From the IMG/VR virus record IMGVR_UViG_3300047470_000272, positions 18,128 to 82,127 of that record: a DNA stretch of 64,000 bases; one strand, given 5' to 3'. Source of the stretch: a virus. A model generated the notes under the pieces. The model was not told the origin of the DNA and did no database searches. It was given only the letters and a program-made list of their open reading frames with translations. The translations under genes and the position numbers were made by a program. Positions 14,956 to 23,686 of this stretch are shown here, one piece after another (positions within the stretch are counted from its first letter, which is position 1; each line of letters starts with the position of its first letter).

Positions 14956-16448
14956 CAGGCTCGCTCCTTCCTGAAACCCATCTTCTTGCCGTAGGCGATG
15001 TCGAGCGAGGTCAGCTTGTTGCGCACGTACTGCTTGGCCTCGACCGGCACGACGTCGGCGAACGCGATCTTCGGCGCCGGCTGGTTGGTCAGGCGGGCGT
15101 AGCGGTTCTTCGCCCAGGCCTCGGGGTTCTCTTTCTTGCGGCGGATCGCCTCGTGCACCAGCTGCGGGTACAGGTCGGCCGCCAGTTCGGCGGGGTCGCG
15201 CGCGGCCAGCAGCTCGACCAGGCTGCCCGGCTCGTGGCGCACGGCCTCCTTCGGCGGGTAGACGTGGCCGCAGGTCGGGCAGTACGGCATCGGGTGGTGC
15301 AGGCTCTTGCAGGCCGGGCACTTCATCGGCTTGGCCTCGGCCTTGTCGCGGTTCTTGCCGGCGCCGTTCTTGCGCCCGCGCGTAAAACCCAGCGCACCCT
15401 CGGCGAAGAAGGCGGTCCACTCGTCCCAGAAGCGCTCGGAGTTGCCCGAGTGGTCCAGCACGATCAGGTGGTCCTTGCCGTCGGAGATCCGCAGGCCCCG
15501 GCCGAACAGCTGGATGTACTCGGCGAGCGAGTTCGCCAGCGGGCGCGCCATGATGACCACGCCAATGTCGGGCACATCAAAACCTTTACTCGCGGCCGTC
15601 ACGGTAATCAGTCCCCGGATCGACGAGTCCGGGCGGCGGAACTCCTCGACCACGTCGGCGCGCTCGACGTCGTCCTCGCGGTAGGTGTAGGCGCGGGTCA
15701 TGATGCCGGCCGCCATGAACTGGCGTTCCAGCTCCTGGACGTGGGCGGTGTCGACCGCCGAGCAGATGAACTTGCGGCCGTCGCCCAGGCGCAGGTACTC
15801 GGCCACGCAGTCGCCCACGACCTTGCTGGCGCGGCGGCTGGTCTCGCCGACGTCGAACTCGCCGTTGACGATCGCCACGCCGGTCATGTCCGGCTCGCGC
15901 GCCGCGAAAATGCGGAACGGCGACAGGAAACCACGGCGGATCAGGTCGTTGGTGGTGGCCACGTTGATGAGGACGTCGTACATCTTGTCCATGCCGCGCG
16001 TGAAGGGCGTGGCGGTCAGGCCGATGAACACCGTCGAGCCGTCGTCATCCAGCATGCGCTGCTTCACGGCGCGGCTGATCGTGTGGCACTCGTCGATCAG
16101 GATCACGATGGCCGAGGGCCAGGCGCGGCGCGCCACGGTCTGGATCGAGCACACCTGCACGCGCTCCCAGGGGGCCACGCGCGGGTGGTTGCCCTGCACC
16201 ACGCCGTGCGGGATGCCCTCGGCGTCGAACACCATCGAGGTCTGGTCGATCAGGTTGATGCGGTCGCAGACAAACGCGGCGCGGTGCATCTTTTTCAGGG
16301 TCTGGCGCACCATGAACGCGCCGATCTTGGTCTTGCCGGAGCCGGTCGGGGCCACCAGGCAGATGCGGCGGTGGCCGGCCCGGATCGCGGCGCGGATGCT
16401 TTCGATCGCGTCGATCTGGTAGTCGCGCAGGTCGCGGTAGTCGTCCAT
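14955..16448 (-). CDS. SF2 DEAD/DEAH-type helicase with zinc ribbon
   Basis: Encodes 497 residues. Helicase motifs appear in order: Q-type RDYQIDAI, Walker A APTGSGKT (about 33-40), DECH near 116, TATP near 142 and QLFGRGLR (motif VI) near 312. A CPAC and CPTC zinc ribbon lies near residues 378-395. Proteins of this layout in phages unwind DNA at origins or during recombination. It is directly followed by a Toprim primase, so both serve lytic replication. Its start shares a base with the upstream stop. Confidence 0.9.
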   Translation of the reverse strand: MDDYRDLRDYQIDAIESIRAAIRAGHRRICLVAPTGSGKTKIGAFMVRQTLKKMHRAAFVCDRINLIDQTSMVFDAEGIPHGVVQGNHPRVAPWERVQVCSIQTVARRAWPSAIVILIDECHTISRAVKQRMLDDDGSTVFIGLTATPFTRGMDKMYDVLINVATTNDLIRRGFLSPFRIFAAREPDMTGVAIVNGEFDVGETSRRASKVVGDCVAEYLRLGDGRKFICSAVDTAHVQELERQFMAAGIMTRAYTYREDDVERADVVEEFRRPDSSIRGLITVTAASKGFDVPDIGVVIMARPLANSLAEYIQLFGRGLRISDGKDHLIVLDHSGNSERFWDEWTAFFAEGALGFTRGRKNGAGKNRDKAEAKPMKCPACKSLHHPMPYCPTCGHVYPPKEAVRHEPGSLVELLAARDPAELAADLYPQLVHEAIRRKKENPEAWAKNRYARLTNQPAPKIAFADVVPVEAKQYVRNKLTSLDIAYGKKMGFRKERA

Positions 16449-16777
16449 TAGATGCCCCGCACCAGTCTGCGCACGCGTTCCAGCAGGTCGTGCTCGCTGG
16501 GCGCCTCGGTCAGGGCCATCAGGTCGCCGACCAGCCGGCGGTGGTGCTGCAGCTGGCGTTTATGGTTGTCGCGCTCGCGCGCCAGCTCGTTGCCGCGCGT
16601 GATCTCCTGGTCGAGACGGCGCTTGATGCCGAAGCGGGCGCGGATCTCGGCCGCCAGCAGGTCGCCGCGGTGGCCGGCCTGCAGGGCGTCGAGCTGGGCG
16701 GTCAGGATCTCGACCTCCTCTTTCAGCAGGTCGATCATTTCCTCGGCCGACGGCACGTCCAGGTCGTCGGCGCTCAT
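16448..16777 (-). CDS. Coiled-coil hypothetical protein
   Basis: Encodes 109 residues, start placed at the ATGA overlap with the upstream gene. Residues 10-85 form a long charged helix with a heptad pattern (EEMIDLLKEEVEILTAQLDA), consistent with a coiled coil. It may be an accessory factor for the helicase that follows, judged only by position. Confidence 0.6.
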   Translation of the reverse strand: MSADDLDVPSAEEMIDLLKEEVEILTAQLDALQAGHRGDLLAAEIRARFGIKRRLDQEITRGNELARERDNHKRQLQHHRRLVGDLMALTEAPSEHDLLERVRRLVRGI

Positions 16778-17205
16778 TTGCACACCTGCCAGTGGGTGCC
16801 ACGGCGGCGCTGCCGGGCTTCGCGGTGTTCCTGGATCAGCAGGCCGTTGCGGTGCAGCCGCCGCTGCTCGTCGCGCGCGATCGTGCGGCCCAGGTTGTCT
16901 GAATAGCGGAAGCGCTCGGTGAACACGAACGCCTCGACGCGCGTGGCCAGCGCCAGGCGCGCCAAATCGTCGCGGGCGTCGAGCAGCGCATCCGACAGCG
17001 GCCGGTTGCATTCGCCCAGGTAGGCGCGCACGGTGAAGTGGCGCTCGAACGGCTCGGTGTCGGGCAGCCAACGGTAGAAGTGATGCGCCTGGTCGTAGCG
17101 GATCGCCGGGCCGCCGTCGGCCAGCACGTCCAGGTAGGCCGACAGGCGCCAGTCCTTGATCCAGGCGACGATGAAATACTGCGCGGCTTTCTGGCGGTTC
17201 ATCAT
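16774..17205 (-). CDS. Hypothetical protein of the lytic operon
   Basis: Encodes 143 residues. The start at 17205 is chosen since it overlaps the previous stop as ATGA. It is a basic, helical protein with many aromatic residues and an Arg-rich C-terminus (REARQRRRGTHW), which suggests nucleic-acid binding. No family is recognised. Confidence 0.6.
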   Translation of the reverse strand: MMNRQKAAQYFIVAWIKDWRLSAYLDVLADGGPAIRYDQAHHFYRWLPDTEPFERHFTVRAYLGECNRPLSDALLDARDDLARLALATRVEAFVFTERFRYSDNLGRTIARDEQRRLHRNGLLIQEHREARQRRRGTHWQVCK

Positions 17206-17606
17206 GGGTTGACCCCCAGCTTCTCGTTGCACAGCGCGCGCAGCTCCTCCTGCGTGCCGTACAGGGCCTCGAACCTGGCCTTGTTCGGATGCACGGCCAC
17301 CAGGCTCTGGTCGTTGCCGGTGCCCTGTTGATGGTGGCCGGCGCAAAGGGGCAGGACGTTCATGTGGCAGCCCGGCTTGGTCCTGCCGTCGATGTGGTGA
17401 ATCGACACGTAGTCGGACGTCGCCAGGCCGGCCACGCGGCAGGCGATGCAGCCGATCTCGCGGGCCAGGCGGTCCCAGTACGCGGCCTCGACCGCGCTGA
17501 CGGCGCGCTGGCGGCTTTTCAGGCCGGTCCTGGCGCGCGACTTGGGCTGTTTTTCACGCGCCCGGGTGACGAACCCGGTGCGCTTGAGAATCGAGGTGCG
17601 CTTCAT
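17202..17606 (-). CDS. HNH nuclease similar to phage P1 Ref
   Basis: Encodes 134 residues. CIAC (53-56), HHIDGRT (70-76), a His at 81, LPLC (85-88) and HH (91-92) form the compact zinc and HNH pattern of the Ref-like family, and the ending F-x-x-x-Y-G-T-Q-E-E-L also fits. P1 Ref is a RecA-dependent nuclease that stimulates homologous recombination. The basic N-terminal 40 residues may contact DNA. It lies second in the operon behind the Cro-like gene, so it would be made early in lytic growth. Confidence 0.75.
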   Translation of the reverse strand: MKRTSILKRTGFVTRAREKQPKSRARTGLKSRQRAVSAVEAAYWDRLAREIGCIACRVAGLATSDYVSIHHIDGRTKPGCHMNVLPLCAGHHQQGTGNDQSLVAVHPNKARFEALYGTQEELRALCNEKLGVNP

Positions 17607-18175
17607 TTGAGCGCACCGGCTTTCACGACGCGCAGTTCCAGCTGGCGCGCCAGGTACACCTCGAGCTGGGCGCCCTTCGAGCGGTTCCAGCCCGGCAGGA
17701 CAACCAGCGTGTCGCAGTGGGTCAGCATGGCGATGATGTCGTGGCGCATGTAGCCGGCCCAGGTGGTGTCCGGCGCCAGCTCGAACTCGGCCGGGTTGAC
17801 GACGCGGTAGCCCAGGTTGCGCAGGCGCGCCGCTTCGGCGTTGAAGGCGGGACGGTTCAGGTCGACCTTGCCGGTCATCGGACCGGAGATATAGATCGCG
17901 TTGGTCGGCGGGGTGTGGCGGTAGGGCCGGACCTCGATCAGGTTGTAGTCCTCGTTGAGCTGTTCGCACTGGACCACGCCCTCGCTGGCGCGCTCGATCC
18001 CGCTGCAGCGGCGGAGCGGGGTGCCTTTCCGGGACCACTGATGCACGGCCTGGGCCGACACGCCCAGTTCGCGGGCCAGCGCGCTGTACGAGCCGACCTT
18101 GTTGGCGGCGACACCCAGAAACTCCTGTTCGCGGTGCCGGCGGGCGGCGCGCATCCGTGCGGAAAGTTTTTTCAT
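17603..18175 (-). CDS. Cro-like HTH fused to a DUF4406 domain
   Basis: Encodes 190 residues. Residues 27-50 (SYSALARELGVSAQAVHQWS) are a helix-turn-helix of the YdaS/Cro type. From residue 92 the text IYISGPMTGKVDLNRPAFN to LVVLPGWNRSKGAQLEVYLA is DUF4406, a fold related to nucleoside 2-deoxyribosyltransferases. It is the first gene of the minus-strand lytic operon, divergent from the repressor, which is the place of cro. The fusion could make the regulator sense a nucleotide; that is inference. A good promoter lies just upstream. Confidence 0.75.
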   Translation of the reverse strand: MKKLSARMRAARRHREQEFLGVAANKVGSYSALARELGVSAQAVHQWSRKGTPLRRCSGIERASEGVVQCEQLNEDYNLIEVRPYRHTPPTNAIYISGPMTGKVDLNRPAFNAEAARLRNLGYRVVNPAEFELAPDTTWAGYMRHDIIAMLTHCDTLVVLPGWNRSKGAQLEVYLARQLELRVVKAGALK

Positions 18176-18195
18176 GGGATAGATTCTACAAGCAA

Positions 18196-18230
18196 CACTT
18201 TAAATTACAAGTGAAACTTTAAGGAATCAA
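18196..18230 (-). promoter_or_regulatory. Lytic promoter (PR-like) with overlapping operator
   Basis: On the minus strand, -35 TTGATT (18230-18225) and -10 TAATTT (18207-18202) are spaced by 17 bases. The spacer contains AAAGTTTCACTTG, and AAAGT occurs on both sides of it. A near copy lies at 19103-19130. This is the expected site for repressor and Cro-like protein. Confidence 0.7.
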
Positions 18231-18303
18231 GCGCCGCTTATAGAACCGCCTGTGTTATGTTGCGCGTTAGGAAGTCACCACTACTAGAACGAAGGGAAAC
18301 ACC

Positions 18304-18933
18304 ATGCCAACGATCCATGACCGCATAAAGCGTCGCCGTGAGGAACTAGAACTGAGTCGTGTGCAACTAGGAGATCTGTGTGGAGTGACGCAGCAGGCCG
18401 TCTATGGGTGGGAGGAACTTAAAGCGATGCCGTCGTATCATCGGTTGAAAACAATTGCAGAAGTATTAAAAACAACAACGGAATACTTGTCAGCGGGAAT
18501 TGATGTTAATGTTCCATTAGCGGAAAAATATACCTTGGTAAGGTTGCTAGGGACCGATAAGGAAGGGGGCATAGCAGTGCAACATCACCACGAAGTTGGC
18601 GGTCTGGCCGACGACCACAACAGCTTTGCCTATCGCAGGGATTTCCTGCATACGCTCGGGGTCGCGCCCGAACACTGCCGCGTATTCATCAACGAGGACG
18701 ACAGCATGAACATGGGCAGCCAGCTGCTCATCGACCTGAAGCAGACCGAGCTGAAGGACGACAAGGTGTTCCTGCTCGACACCCCGGCCGGCCTGAAGGT
18801 GCGCCGTCTGTTCATCCAGCTCGACGGCATGGTGCGGGTCTGCGCCGACCGCGCCAACATGCCCGAGCAGCTGGTGCCGGCCACCGCCGTCAAGACCATC
18901 GGCAGAGTCGTGGCGCAACAGGGAGCGCTCTAG
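18304..18933 (+). CDS. CI-like phage repressor (XRE HTH plus S24-type domain)
   Basis: Encodes 209 residues. Residues 5-62 are an XRE helix-turn-helix (LGDLCGVTQQAVYGWEEL). The C-terminal half resembles the LexA/S24 peptidase fold, with Ser134 in EDDSMNMG and Lys165 in GLKVRRLF at the positions of the catalytic pair. No classic Ala-Gly cleavage site is obvious. GAAGGGA precedes the start. The first 90 codons are markedly AT-rich and the rest GC-rich, so the two domains probably have different origins. It should hold the lytic operon silent in the lysogen. Confidence 0.85.
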   Translation: MPTIHDRIKRRREELELSRVQLGDLCGVTQQAVYGWEELKAMPSYHRLKTIAEVLKTTTEYLSAGIDVNVPLAEKYTLVRLLGTDKEGGIAVQHHHEVGGLADDHNSFAYRRDFLHTLGVAPEHCRVFINEDDSMNMGSQLLIDLKQTELKDDKVFLLDTPAGLKVRRLFIQLDGMVRVCADRANMPEQLVPATAVKTIGRVVAQQGAL

Positions 18934-18960
18934 CGCCGATCCCCTCACGCCACCAGGAGG

Positions 18961-18986
18961 AGCCGGCCACAAGCCGGCTTTTTTTT
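18961..18986 (+). terminator. Intrinsic terminator after the repressor
   Basis: AGCCGGC and GCCGGCT pair over seven bases around a five-base loop (18968-18972), followed by eight T residues. It isolates the repressor transcript from the recombination operon downstream. Confidence 0.9.
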
Positions 18987-19102
18987 CGCCTCAACGCGTC
19001 TCAGACAAGCTCGTCAGCTCGCACCTCTCGCCAACACAGGCTCGGAGCTTTGCGTTTGCACAACAAGTGTACTGAACTGTAATCTAAAGTTTTGCTGAAA
19101 AG

Positions 19103-19140
19103 ATCAAAGTTTCCCTTGTAAATTAAAGTCAGACTTTAAT
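19103..19140 (+). promoter_or_regulatory. Operator before the recombination operon
   Basis: AAAGTTTCCCTTGTAA at 19106-19121 repeats the sequence found at the lytic promoter with one change. It runs into a perfect dyad ATTAAAGTCAGACTTTAAT (19122-19140). A weak promoter in the same register (-10 TAAATT at 19119) would fire into the gene at 19181. The stretch 18987-19080 shows an alternative TTGCAC / TAATCT pair. Confidence 0.6.
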
Positions 19141-19180
19141 AGACTGGTTCCTGTTTCCCACCGCAAACAGGAGCCGTCAG

Positions 19181-19594
19181 TTGGACTATTCCGCACCCTA
19201 CACGCTGCATGGACTGACGCTGGCCGTCGGCCCGCACGAGCACGAAAGCGAACCGGCGCACTTCGGCGGCTCGGTCGTGCTCGACGTCGAATTCACCTAT
19301 GAACCGGGCTACCCGGCGCGTCCGGCCGGCCTGGGCGACCCGGGCGACCCCGGCCTGCCCGAGGAATTCGACTTCAAGCGCGTGCTGGCCACGCACCCGA
19401 TCGTGCTGGAAACGCGCGACCGCACCCTGCGCGTGATCGTCAGCAGCGGCGCCGACATCTACGAGCGCCTGCCGCAGGCCAGGCTGGACATGATCGAGGC
19501 CGACCTGATCGAGCGCCGCCGCGGCAGCCGCATCGGCGCCCTGGTCGACGCGGCCGTCATCGCCAGCATGGTCGACCTGGAGGCGCTGCAATGA
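19181..19594 (+). CDS. Hypothetical protein, first gene of the recombination operon
   Basis: Encodes 137 residues from a TTG start preceded by AGGAG. The first half is beta-rich with an acidic YEPGYPARPAGLGDPGDPG loop; the second half is helical (ARLDMIEADLIERRRGSR). No family is recognised. It overlaps the next gene by four bases. Being first behind a probable repressor operator, it should be expressed with the recombination genes. Confidence 0.6.
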   Translation: MDYSAPYTLHGLTLAVGPHEHESEPAHFGGSVVLDVEFTYEPGYPARPAGLGDPGDPGLPEEFDFKRVLATHPIVLETRDRTLRVIVSSGADIYERLPQARLDMIEADLIERRRGSRIGALVDAAVIASMVDLEALQ

Positions 19595-20130
19595 ACGCGC
19601 CCGTCACGAAAACCCATTGGAAGCAGCTGATCGACCCGCGCTTCCTCGGCGTCTACGCCCTGCCCAACGGCGAGGACATGACCGTCACCATCAACTACGT
19701 CCAGAAAGAGACGGTCACGATGATGGGCGGCAAGAAAGAGGACCATTCGCTGGCCTACATGGTCGAGACGAAGCCGCTGATCCTGAACTCGACCAACAGC
19801 AAGACGATCGAGAAGCTGTACGGCCCGTACATCGAGGACTGGTCCGGCAAGCGCATCACGCTGTACGCCAGCACGACCAAGCTGGGCAGCGAAATGGTCG
19901 AGTGCCTGCGCATCCGCACCAAGATCCCGGCCGAGGTGAAGCCGGCGCTGCCCGAGGCGCGCATGGACAAGGCCCTGGCCGCCGTCAAGAAGGGCGAGTT
20001 CGCCGCCGAGACGCTGCGCGTGAAGTACGCCCTGTCGCCCGAACAGGCAAGCCGCCTGGCCGCCGTCGAGGCCGAACTGGCCGGCGACCAGGTCGCCCCG
20101 GCAGCAAGCGCGCCGCAGGAGAACGCGTGA
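19591..20130 (+). CDS. Phage recombination-operon hypothetical protein
   Basis: Encodes 179 residues. The opening [24 protein letters not shown] and the middle [12 protein letters not shown] then [10 protein letters not shown] recall a phage family that commonly sits next to RecB/Cas4-like nucleases. The N-terminal 115 residues look like a small beta domain; the C-terminus is helical. It may help the neighbouring nuclease or SSB, but the function is unproven. It overlaps the next start. Confidence 0.7.
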   Translation: MNAPVTKTHWKQLIDPRFLGVYALPNGEDMTVTINYVQKETVTMMGGKKEDHSLAYMVETKPLILNSTNSKTIEKLYGPYIEDWSGKRITLYASTTKLGSEMVECLRIRTKIPAEVKPALPEARMDKALAAVKKGEFAAETLRVKYALSPEQASRLAAVEAELAGDQVAPAASAPQENA

Positions 20131-20882
20131 ACGGCTTTCACTTCCGCTGCTCGTCGCTGCACACCCTGATGGCCGACCCGAAGGCGATCGACCCGGCCCT
20201 GCTCGCCACCCCGGAGCTGGCCGCGCTCGCGGCCAAGAAGGCGAAAACCGACGAGGACCGCGCGATCCTGGCGCCGCTGTTCGACAGCACCCTGTCGGCC
20301 GGCGCCAGGTCCTACCTCGAGGACCTGGCCCAGGAGTACGTGTACGGCTACACCAACATCGTGCACTCGAAGTACACGCAGAAGGGAATCATCGTCGAGG
20401 ACGAGTCGATCGCGCTGTACAACGAGCGCTTCTTCACGTCCTACCGCAAGAACAAGGAGCGCCGCACCAACGAGTACATCACCGGCGAGTGCGACATTTT
20501 TACGGGCGAGAAGATCATCGACATCAAGTCGAGCTGGTCGCTGGCCACCTTCCCGGCCCTGTCGGCCCAGGCGCACAAGACCGAGTACGAGTGGCAGATG
20601 CGCGGCTACATGTGGCTGTGGGATTGCGAGCAGGCCGAGGTCGCGTACTGCCTGGTCGACACGCCCGGGGAACTGATCGGCTACGAGAACCCGCACCTGC
20701 ACCAGTTCGACGTCTCCGAGCTGCGCGAGGAACCGCTGCCGATCGAGCTGCGCATCACCACCATCACCTACCTGCGCGACCGCGCGATCGAGAACAGGAT
20801 CGCGCGCCGCGTCACGGCGGCGCGCGCCTACCTCGACGCGATCGTCGCGCGCATCCGGGCCGAGCACGGCCTCCTGCACTGA
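20127..20882 (+). CDS. PD-(D/E)XK nuclease (RecB/Cas4-like)
   Basis: Encodes 251 residues from a GTG start that overlaps the previous stop. The core G-E-C-D then IIDIKSSWS near residues 119-135 is the D...(D/E)xK active site of the RecB/Cas4/YqaJ-like nucleases, with a preceding helix and a downstream [12 protein letters not shown] helix that contains the usual Gln-Tyr pair. It probably resects DNA ends for phage recombination together with SSB and NinB. The family is typical of phage exonucleases of similar length. Confidence 0.8.
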   Translation: MNGFHFRCSSLHTLMADPKAIDPALLATPELAALAAKKAKTDEDRAILAPLFDSTLSAGARSYLEDLAQEYVYGYTNIVHSKYTQKGIIVEDESIALYNERFFTSYRKNKERRTNEYITGECDIFTGEKIIDIKSSWSLATFPALSAQAHKTEYEWQMRGYMWLWDCEQAEVAYCLVDTPGELIGYENPHLHQFDVSELREEPLPIELRITTITYLRDRAIENRIARRVTAARAYLDAIVARIRAEHGLLH

Positions 20883-20908
20883 CCACCCTCAACCGCAAAG
20901 GAATCAAC

Positions 20909-21337
20909 ATGGCATCTGTCAACAAGGTCATCATCGTCGGCAACCTGGGCCGCGACCCCGAAATGCGCTACATGCCCAGCGGCGACCCGATCGCCAACAT
21001 CGCCGTCGCCACCTCCTTCAAGTCCAAGGACAAGAACACCGGCGAAGCCAAGGAACTGACGGAATGGCACCGCATTTCCTTCTTCGGCAAGCTGGCCGAG
21101 ATCGTCGGCCAGTACCTCAAGAAGGGTTCGAGCGTGTACGTCGAGGGCCGCCTGCAGACCCGCAAGTACACCGACAAGGATGGCGTCGAGAAGTACGCGA
21201 CCGACATCGTGGCCGAGAACATGCAGATGCTCGGCGGCGGCGGTGGCGCGGGTGCCGGCAGCGCCCCGGCCCGTCCGGCGCAGGCCCCGCGCCCGGCAGC
21301 CCAGCCGGCCTACCAAGACTCGGACGTGCCTTTTTGA
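20909..21337 (+). CDS. ssb: Single-stranded DNA-binding protein
   Basis: Encodes 142 residues. Residues 1-110 are the bacterial SSB OB fold: [20 protein letters not shown], then [13 protein letters not shown] and [17 protein letters not shown] Gly/Ala/Pro linker leads to the acidic tip DSDVPF, which in this family recruits replication and repair proteins. AAAGGA precedes the start. It coats DNA during lytic replication and recombination. Slightly shorter than chromosomal SSBs, mainly in the linker. Confidence 0.95.
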   Translation: MASVNKVIIVGNLGRDPEMRYMPSGDPIANIAVATSFKSKDKNTGEAKELTEWHRISFFGKLAEIVGQYLKKGSSVYVEGRLQTRKYTDKDGVEKYATDIVAENMQMLGGGGGAGAGSAPARPAQAPRPAAQPAYQDSDVPF

Positions 21338-21353
21338 TAACAAAGGGGACGCC

Positions 21354-22001
21354 ATGAGCCGCGATCTGAATGATCCCGAACGCTTCCTGCAGCAGCACCT
21401 GGCCAAGGTGTCGGACAGGCACCCGGACCCGTTCGACTACGGCGCCGCCGCCGGTTATTTCATGGACCAGCTGGCACTGGCGGCCGCCCAGGTGCTGGGC
21501 GAATCCGCCGGACCCAGCGTCGTGATGCGCTGGGAGAACCTGTTCTACGCCAAGCTCAAGGCGGTGCAGGCCGGCCAGCCGCAGGAAGTGCGCCTGACGC
21601 CGCCGGCGCCGCCGCCGCCACGGTTCCCGGACCCCGAGGAGCACGAGGCCTGGATCGCGGCCAACGTGCAGCCGGCGCAGGTCCAGCTGGAACTGGAAGC
21701 GGTGGACGACGTCGGCCTGACCCCGGCCCAGCTCGAGGCGGCGCGATGGAGCGCGGACCGCGTCCTGCGCCAGGCCGACGTCGCGCGCGCGCTGGGCGTG
21801 AAGCAATGGGACATCAGCCGCTTCGAGTTCGGCGAGCTGGTCCCGACCCGCGAGCAGTTCGTCCTGCTGCGCCAGTTCTACAAGCTGCCGCCGACCGGCT
21901 TCCCGGCTGAACGCATGGTGCCCCACAAGGGCAAGGTCCGGCGCCTGACCAAGGCCGAGCGCGCCCTGCGCGATTACCCCAACGACAAAGGAACGCCATG
22001 A
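21354..22001 (+). CDS. Hypothetical protein with C-terminal HTH
   Basis: Encodes 215 residues. The N-terminal 75 residues are helical, a proline-rich stretch follows, and residues 140-185 (VLRQADVARALGVKQWDISR) form a Cro/XRE-like helix-turn-helix. AAAGGGGA precedes the ATG. It could be a local regulator in the recombination operon. The end overlaps the next start. Confidence 0.6.
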   Translation: MSRDLNDPERFLQQHLAKVSDRHPDPFDYGAAAGYFMDQLALAAAQVLGESAGPSVVMRWENLFYAKLKAVQAGQPQEVRLTPPAPPPPRFPDPEEHEAWIAANVQPAQVQLELEAVDDVGLTPAQLEAARWSADRVLRQADVARALGVKQWDISRFEFGELVPTREQFVLLRQFYKLPPTGFPAERMVPHKGKVRRLTKAERALRDYPNDKGTP

Positions 22002-22342
22002 ACGACCAAGAGCACGACCCGGGCGACGAGATCGTGTACCACCCCGAGGACAACGGCAAGCCGTGCTTCGGCTGCTACTTCGGCGCGGTGTTCGATTCCC
22101 TGACCGACGACGAGCTGGGCACCATCCCGCTTGACGCCGAGGACCTCGACGGCGAGGACCCGGAAGCGGTCGAGTACATGCGCCGCGTCGGCGCCGCCTG
22201 GGCCACCGTGGCCGACTCGGTCGCGCACCTGGCGATCCAGATCGCGGGCGAGACCGCGCCCGAGCTGATGGAGCCGTTCCACGAACGCATCGACCACATG
22301 ATCGCGCTGATCCTGGCGCCGAAAGGAAACCATGCCCACTGA
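21998..22342 (+). CDS. Hypothetical protein, paralog A of a tandem pair
   Basis: Encodes 114 residues. It shares with the next gene the motif NGKPCFGCYFGAVFDSL, an acidic middle, and a helical second half (RVGAAWATVADSVAHLAIQIAG). The two appear to be a tandem duplication. The two cysteines of PCFGC could bind a metal or form a redox pair. Function unknown. Confidence 0.65.
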   Translation: MNDQEHDPGDEIVYHPEDNGKPCFGCYFGAVFDSLTDDELGTIPLDAEDLDGEDPEAVEYMRRVGAAWATVADSVAHLAIQIAGETAPELMEPFHERIDHMIALILAPKGNHAH

Positions 22343-22742
22343 CCCGATCCCGGAGCTGCCGAGCTTTCACAGCGGCTTCTTCGTCAAGCACGACCACGAC
22401 GAGACGGCCCCGCCCGAGGGCTTGACCGTCATCGAGCGCGACGCCAACGGCATGCCGTGCTTCGCCTGCTTCTTCGAGGCCATGTTCGAGTCGCTGCCGA
22501 TCGACCAGTACAAGGCGCTGGCCAAGATCGACATCAGCGGGCTGGAAGATGACATCGGGCCGCTCGCGGTGCGCATCGGCGCCACGGTCGCCTACCTGGC
22601 CGACGCCATCGCCTGGGTGCTGGCGCGCGGCCTGTCGGTCCCGGAGGAGACCGTGCCGCTGCTGGCCGACCGGCTGCACAAGGCCTTGAAGATCGCGGTC
22701 GACGACATGGAGGCGGAAGGCGTAGAGCCGCTGGTTCGCTGA
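22332..22742 (+). CDS. Hypothetical protein, paralog B of a tandem pair
   Basis: Encodes 136 residues. NGMPCFACFFEAMFESL aligns with paralog A, and the second half (RIGATVAYLADAIAWVLARG) aligns too. Overlap with the preceding gene is eleven bases. It differs by a longer histidine- and aspartate-rich N-terminus. Function unknown. Confidence 0.65.
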   Translation: MPTDPIPELPSFHSGFFVKHDHDETAPPEGLTVIERDANGMPCFACFFEAMFESLPIDQYKALAKIDISGLEDDIGPLAVRIGATVAYLADAIAWVLARGLSVPEETVPLLADRLHKALKIAVDDMEAEGVEPLVR

Positions 22743-22804
22743 TGCAGATGCCACTGACATTCACGCCGGCCGCGACCGGCCCCCACCACAAGGAACCGAC
22801 GACC

Positions 22805-23686
22805 ATGACCAGCATCCTCGAACGCTTTGCCTTGCCCCCGCAGAACAACCTGACGCCGGCACCGCTGGGCCGGTTCGCGCAGCTGCAGCCGGGCCTGCAG
22901 GTGCCGCACCTGACCGCGCCGCAGCTGGTCATGGTCACGCCCGAATGGGCCGCCGAGGCGCTGCGCATCAACACCATCAACCGCAGGCTCAAGGACGCCG
23001 GCGTGCGCAAGCTGTGCGACGACATCCGCGCCGGGCTGTGGACGGTGACGCACCAGGGCATCTGTTTCTACACGACCGGCGACATCTGCGACGGCCAGCA
23101 CCGGCTCGAAGCGATCAAGCGCGCCGGCGTGGCGGTGCCGGTATTCGTCACCTACGGCTTCCCGCGCGAGGAGGCGCACGCGGTCGACCGCGGCGTGACG
23201 CGCAGCCAGGCCGACGCCCTCACGATCTCGGGCGCCTGCGGGATCGTCACCTCCAGCCAGATCGCGCTGGTCAAGCAGACCTGCGCACACCACGCCGTGC
23301 ACAGCGACGCCAACATGGCCGCGCGCCTGCTGCAGTACCGCGAGCCGTACGAGTTCGCACTCGACGTGTTCGGCGGCGCCATCCGCAAGCACCTGACCAC
23401 CATCCCGGTGATGGGCGCGATCGCGCTGGCGCACCACGCCGGCGTGGCGGAAACGGAGCTGAACACCTTCGCCAACGTGGTGCTGACGGGCGTGATGACC
23501 AAGACCCACCACCAGAGCATCATCAAGTTCCGCGACGCGCTGCTGAACAACGGGCGCGTGACCGGCATGGCCGAACGCGACGAGGTGATGCGCCGCGCCC
23601 AGAACGCGATCCTCGCGCACCTGGAACGCAAGACGCTGACCCAGGTGCGCGCTCCGAAAGAACTGATCTGGCCGCTGTTCGACTGA
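22805..23686 (+). CDS. ParB/Srx-fold (DGQHR-type) protein
   Basis: Encodes 293 residues from ATG 22805, chosen because AAGGA lies at a good distance; an upstream ATG at 22742 overlaps the previous stop and would add 21 residues. The core ICDGQHRLEAIKRAGVAVPVF is the phosphate-binding motif of the ParB/sulfiredoxin fold. The remainder is helical. Phage members of this type occur widely and may be nucleases or nucleotide-using enzymes; a role in partition is unlikely because it lacks an HTH. It sits between SSB and NinB. Confidence 0.7.
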   Translation: MTSILERFALPPQNNLTPAPLGRFAQLQPGLQVPHLTAPQLVMVTPEWAAEALRINTINRRLKDAGVRKLCDDIRAGLWTVTHQGICFYTTGDICDGQHRLEAIKRAGVAVPVFVTYGFPREEAHAVDRGVTRSQADALTISGACGIVTSSQIALVKQTCAHHAVHSDANMAARLLQYREPYEFALDVFGGAIRKHLTTIPVMGAIALAHHAGVAETELNTFANVVLTGVMTKTHHQSIIKFRDALLNNGRVTGMAERDEVMRRAQNAILAHLERKTLTQVRAPKELIWPLFD

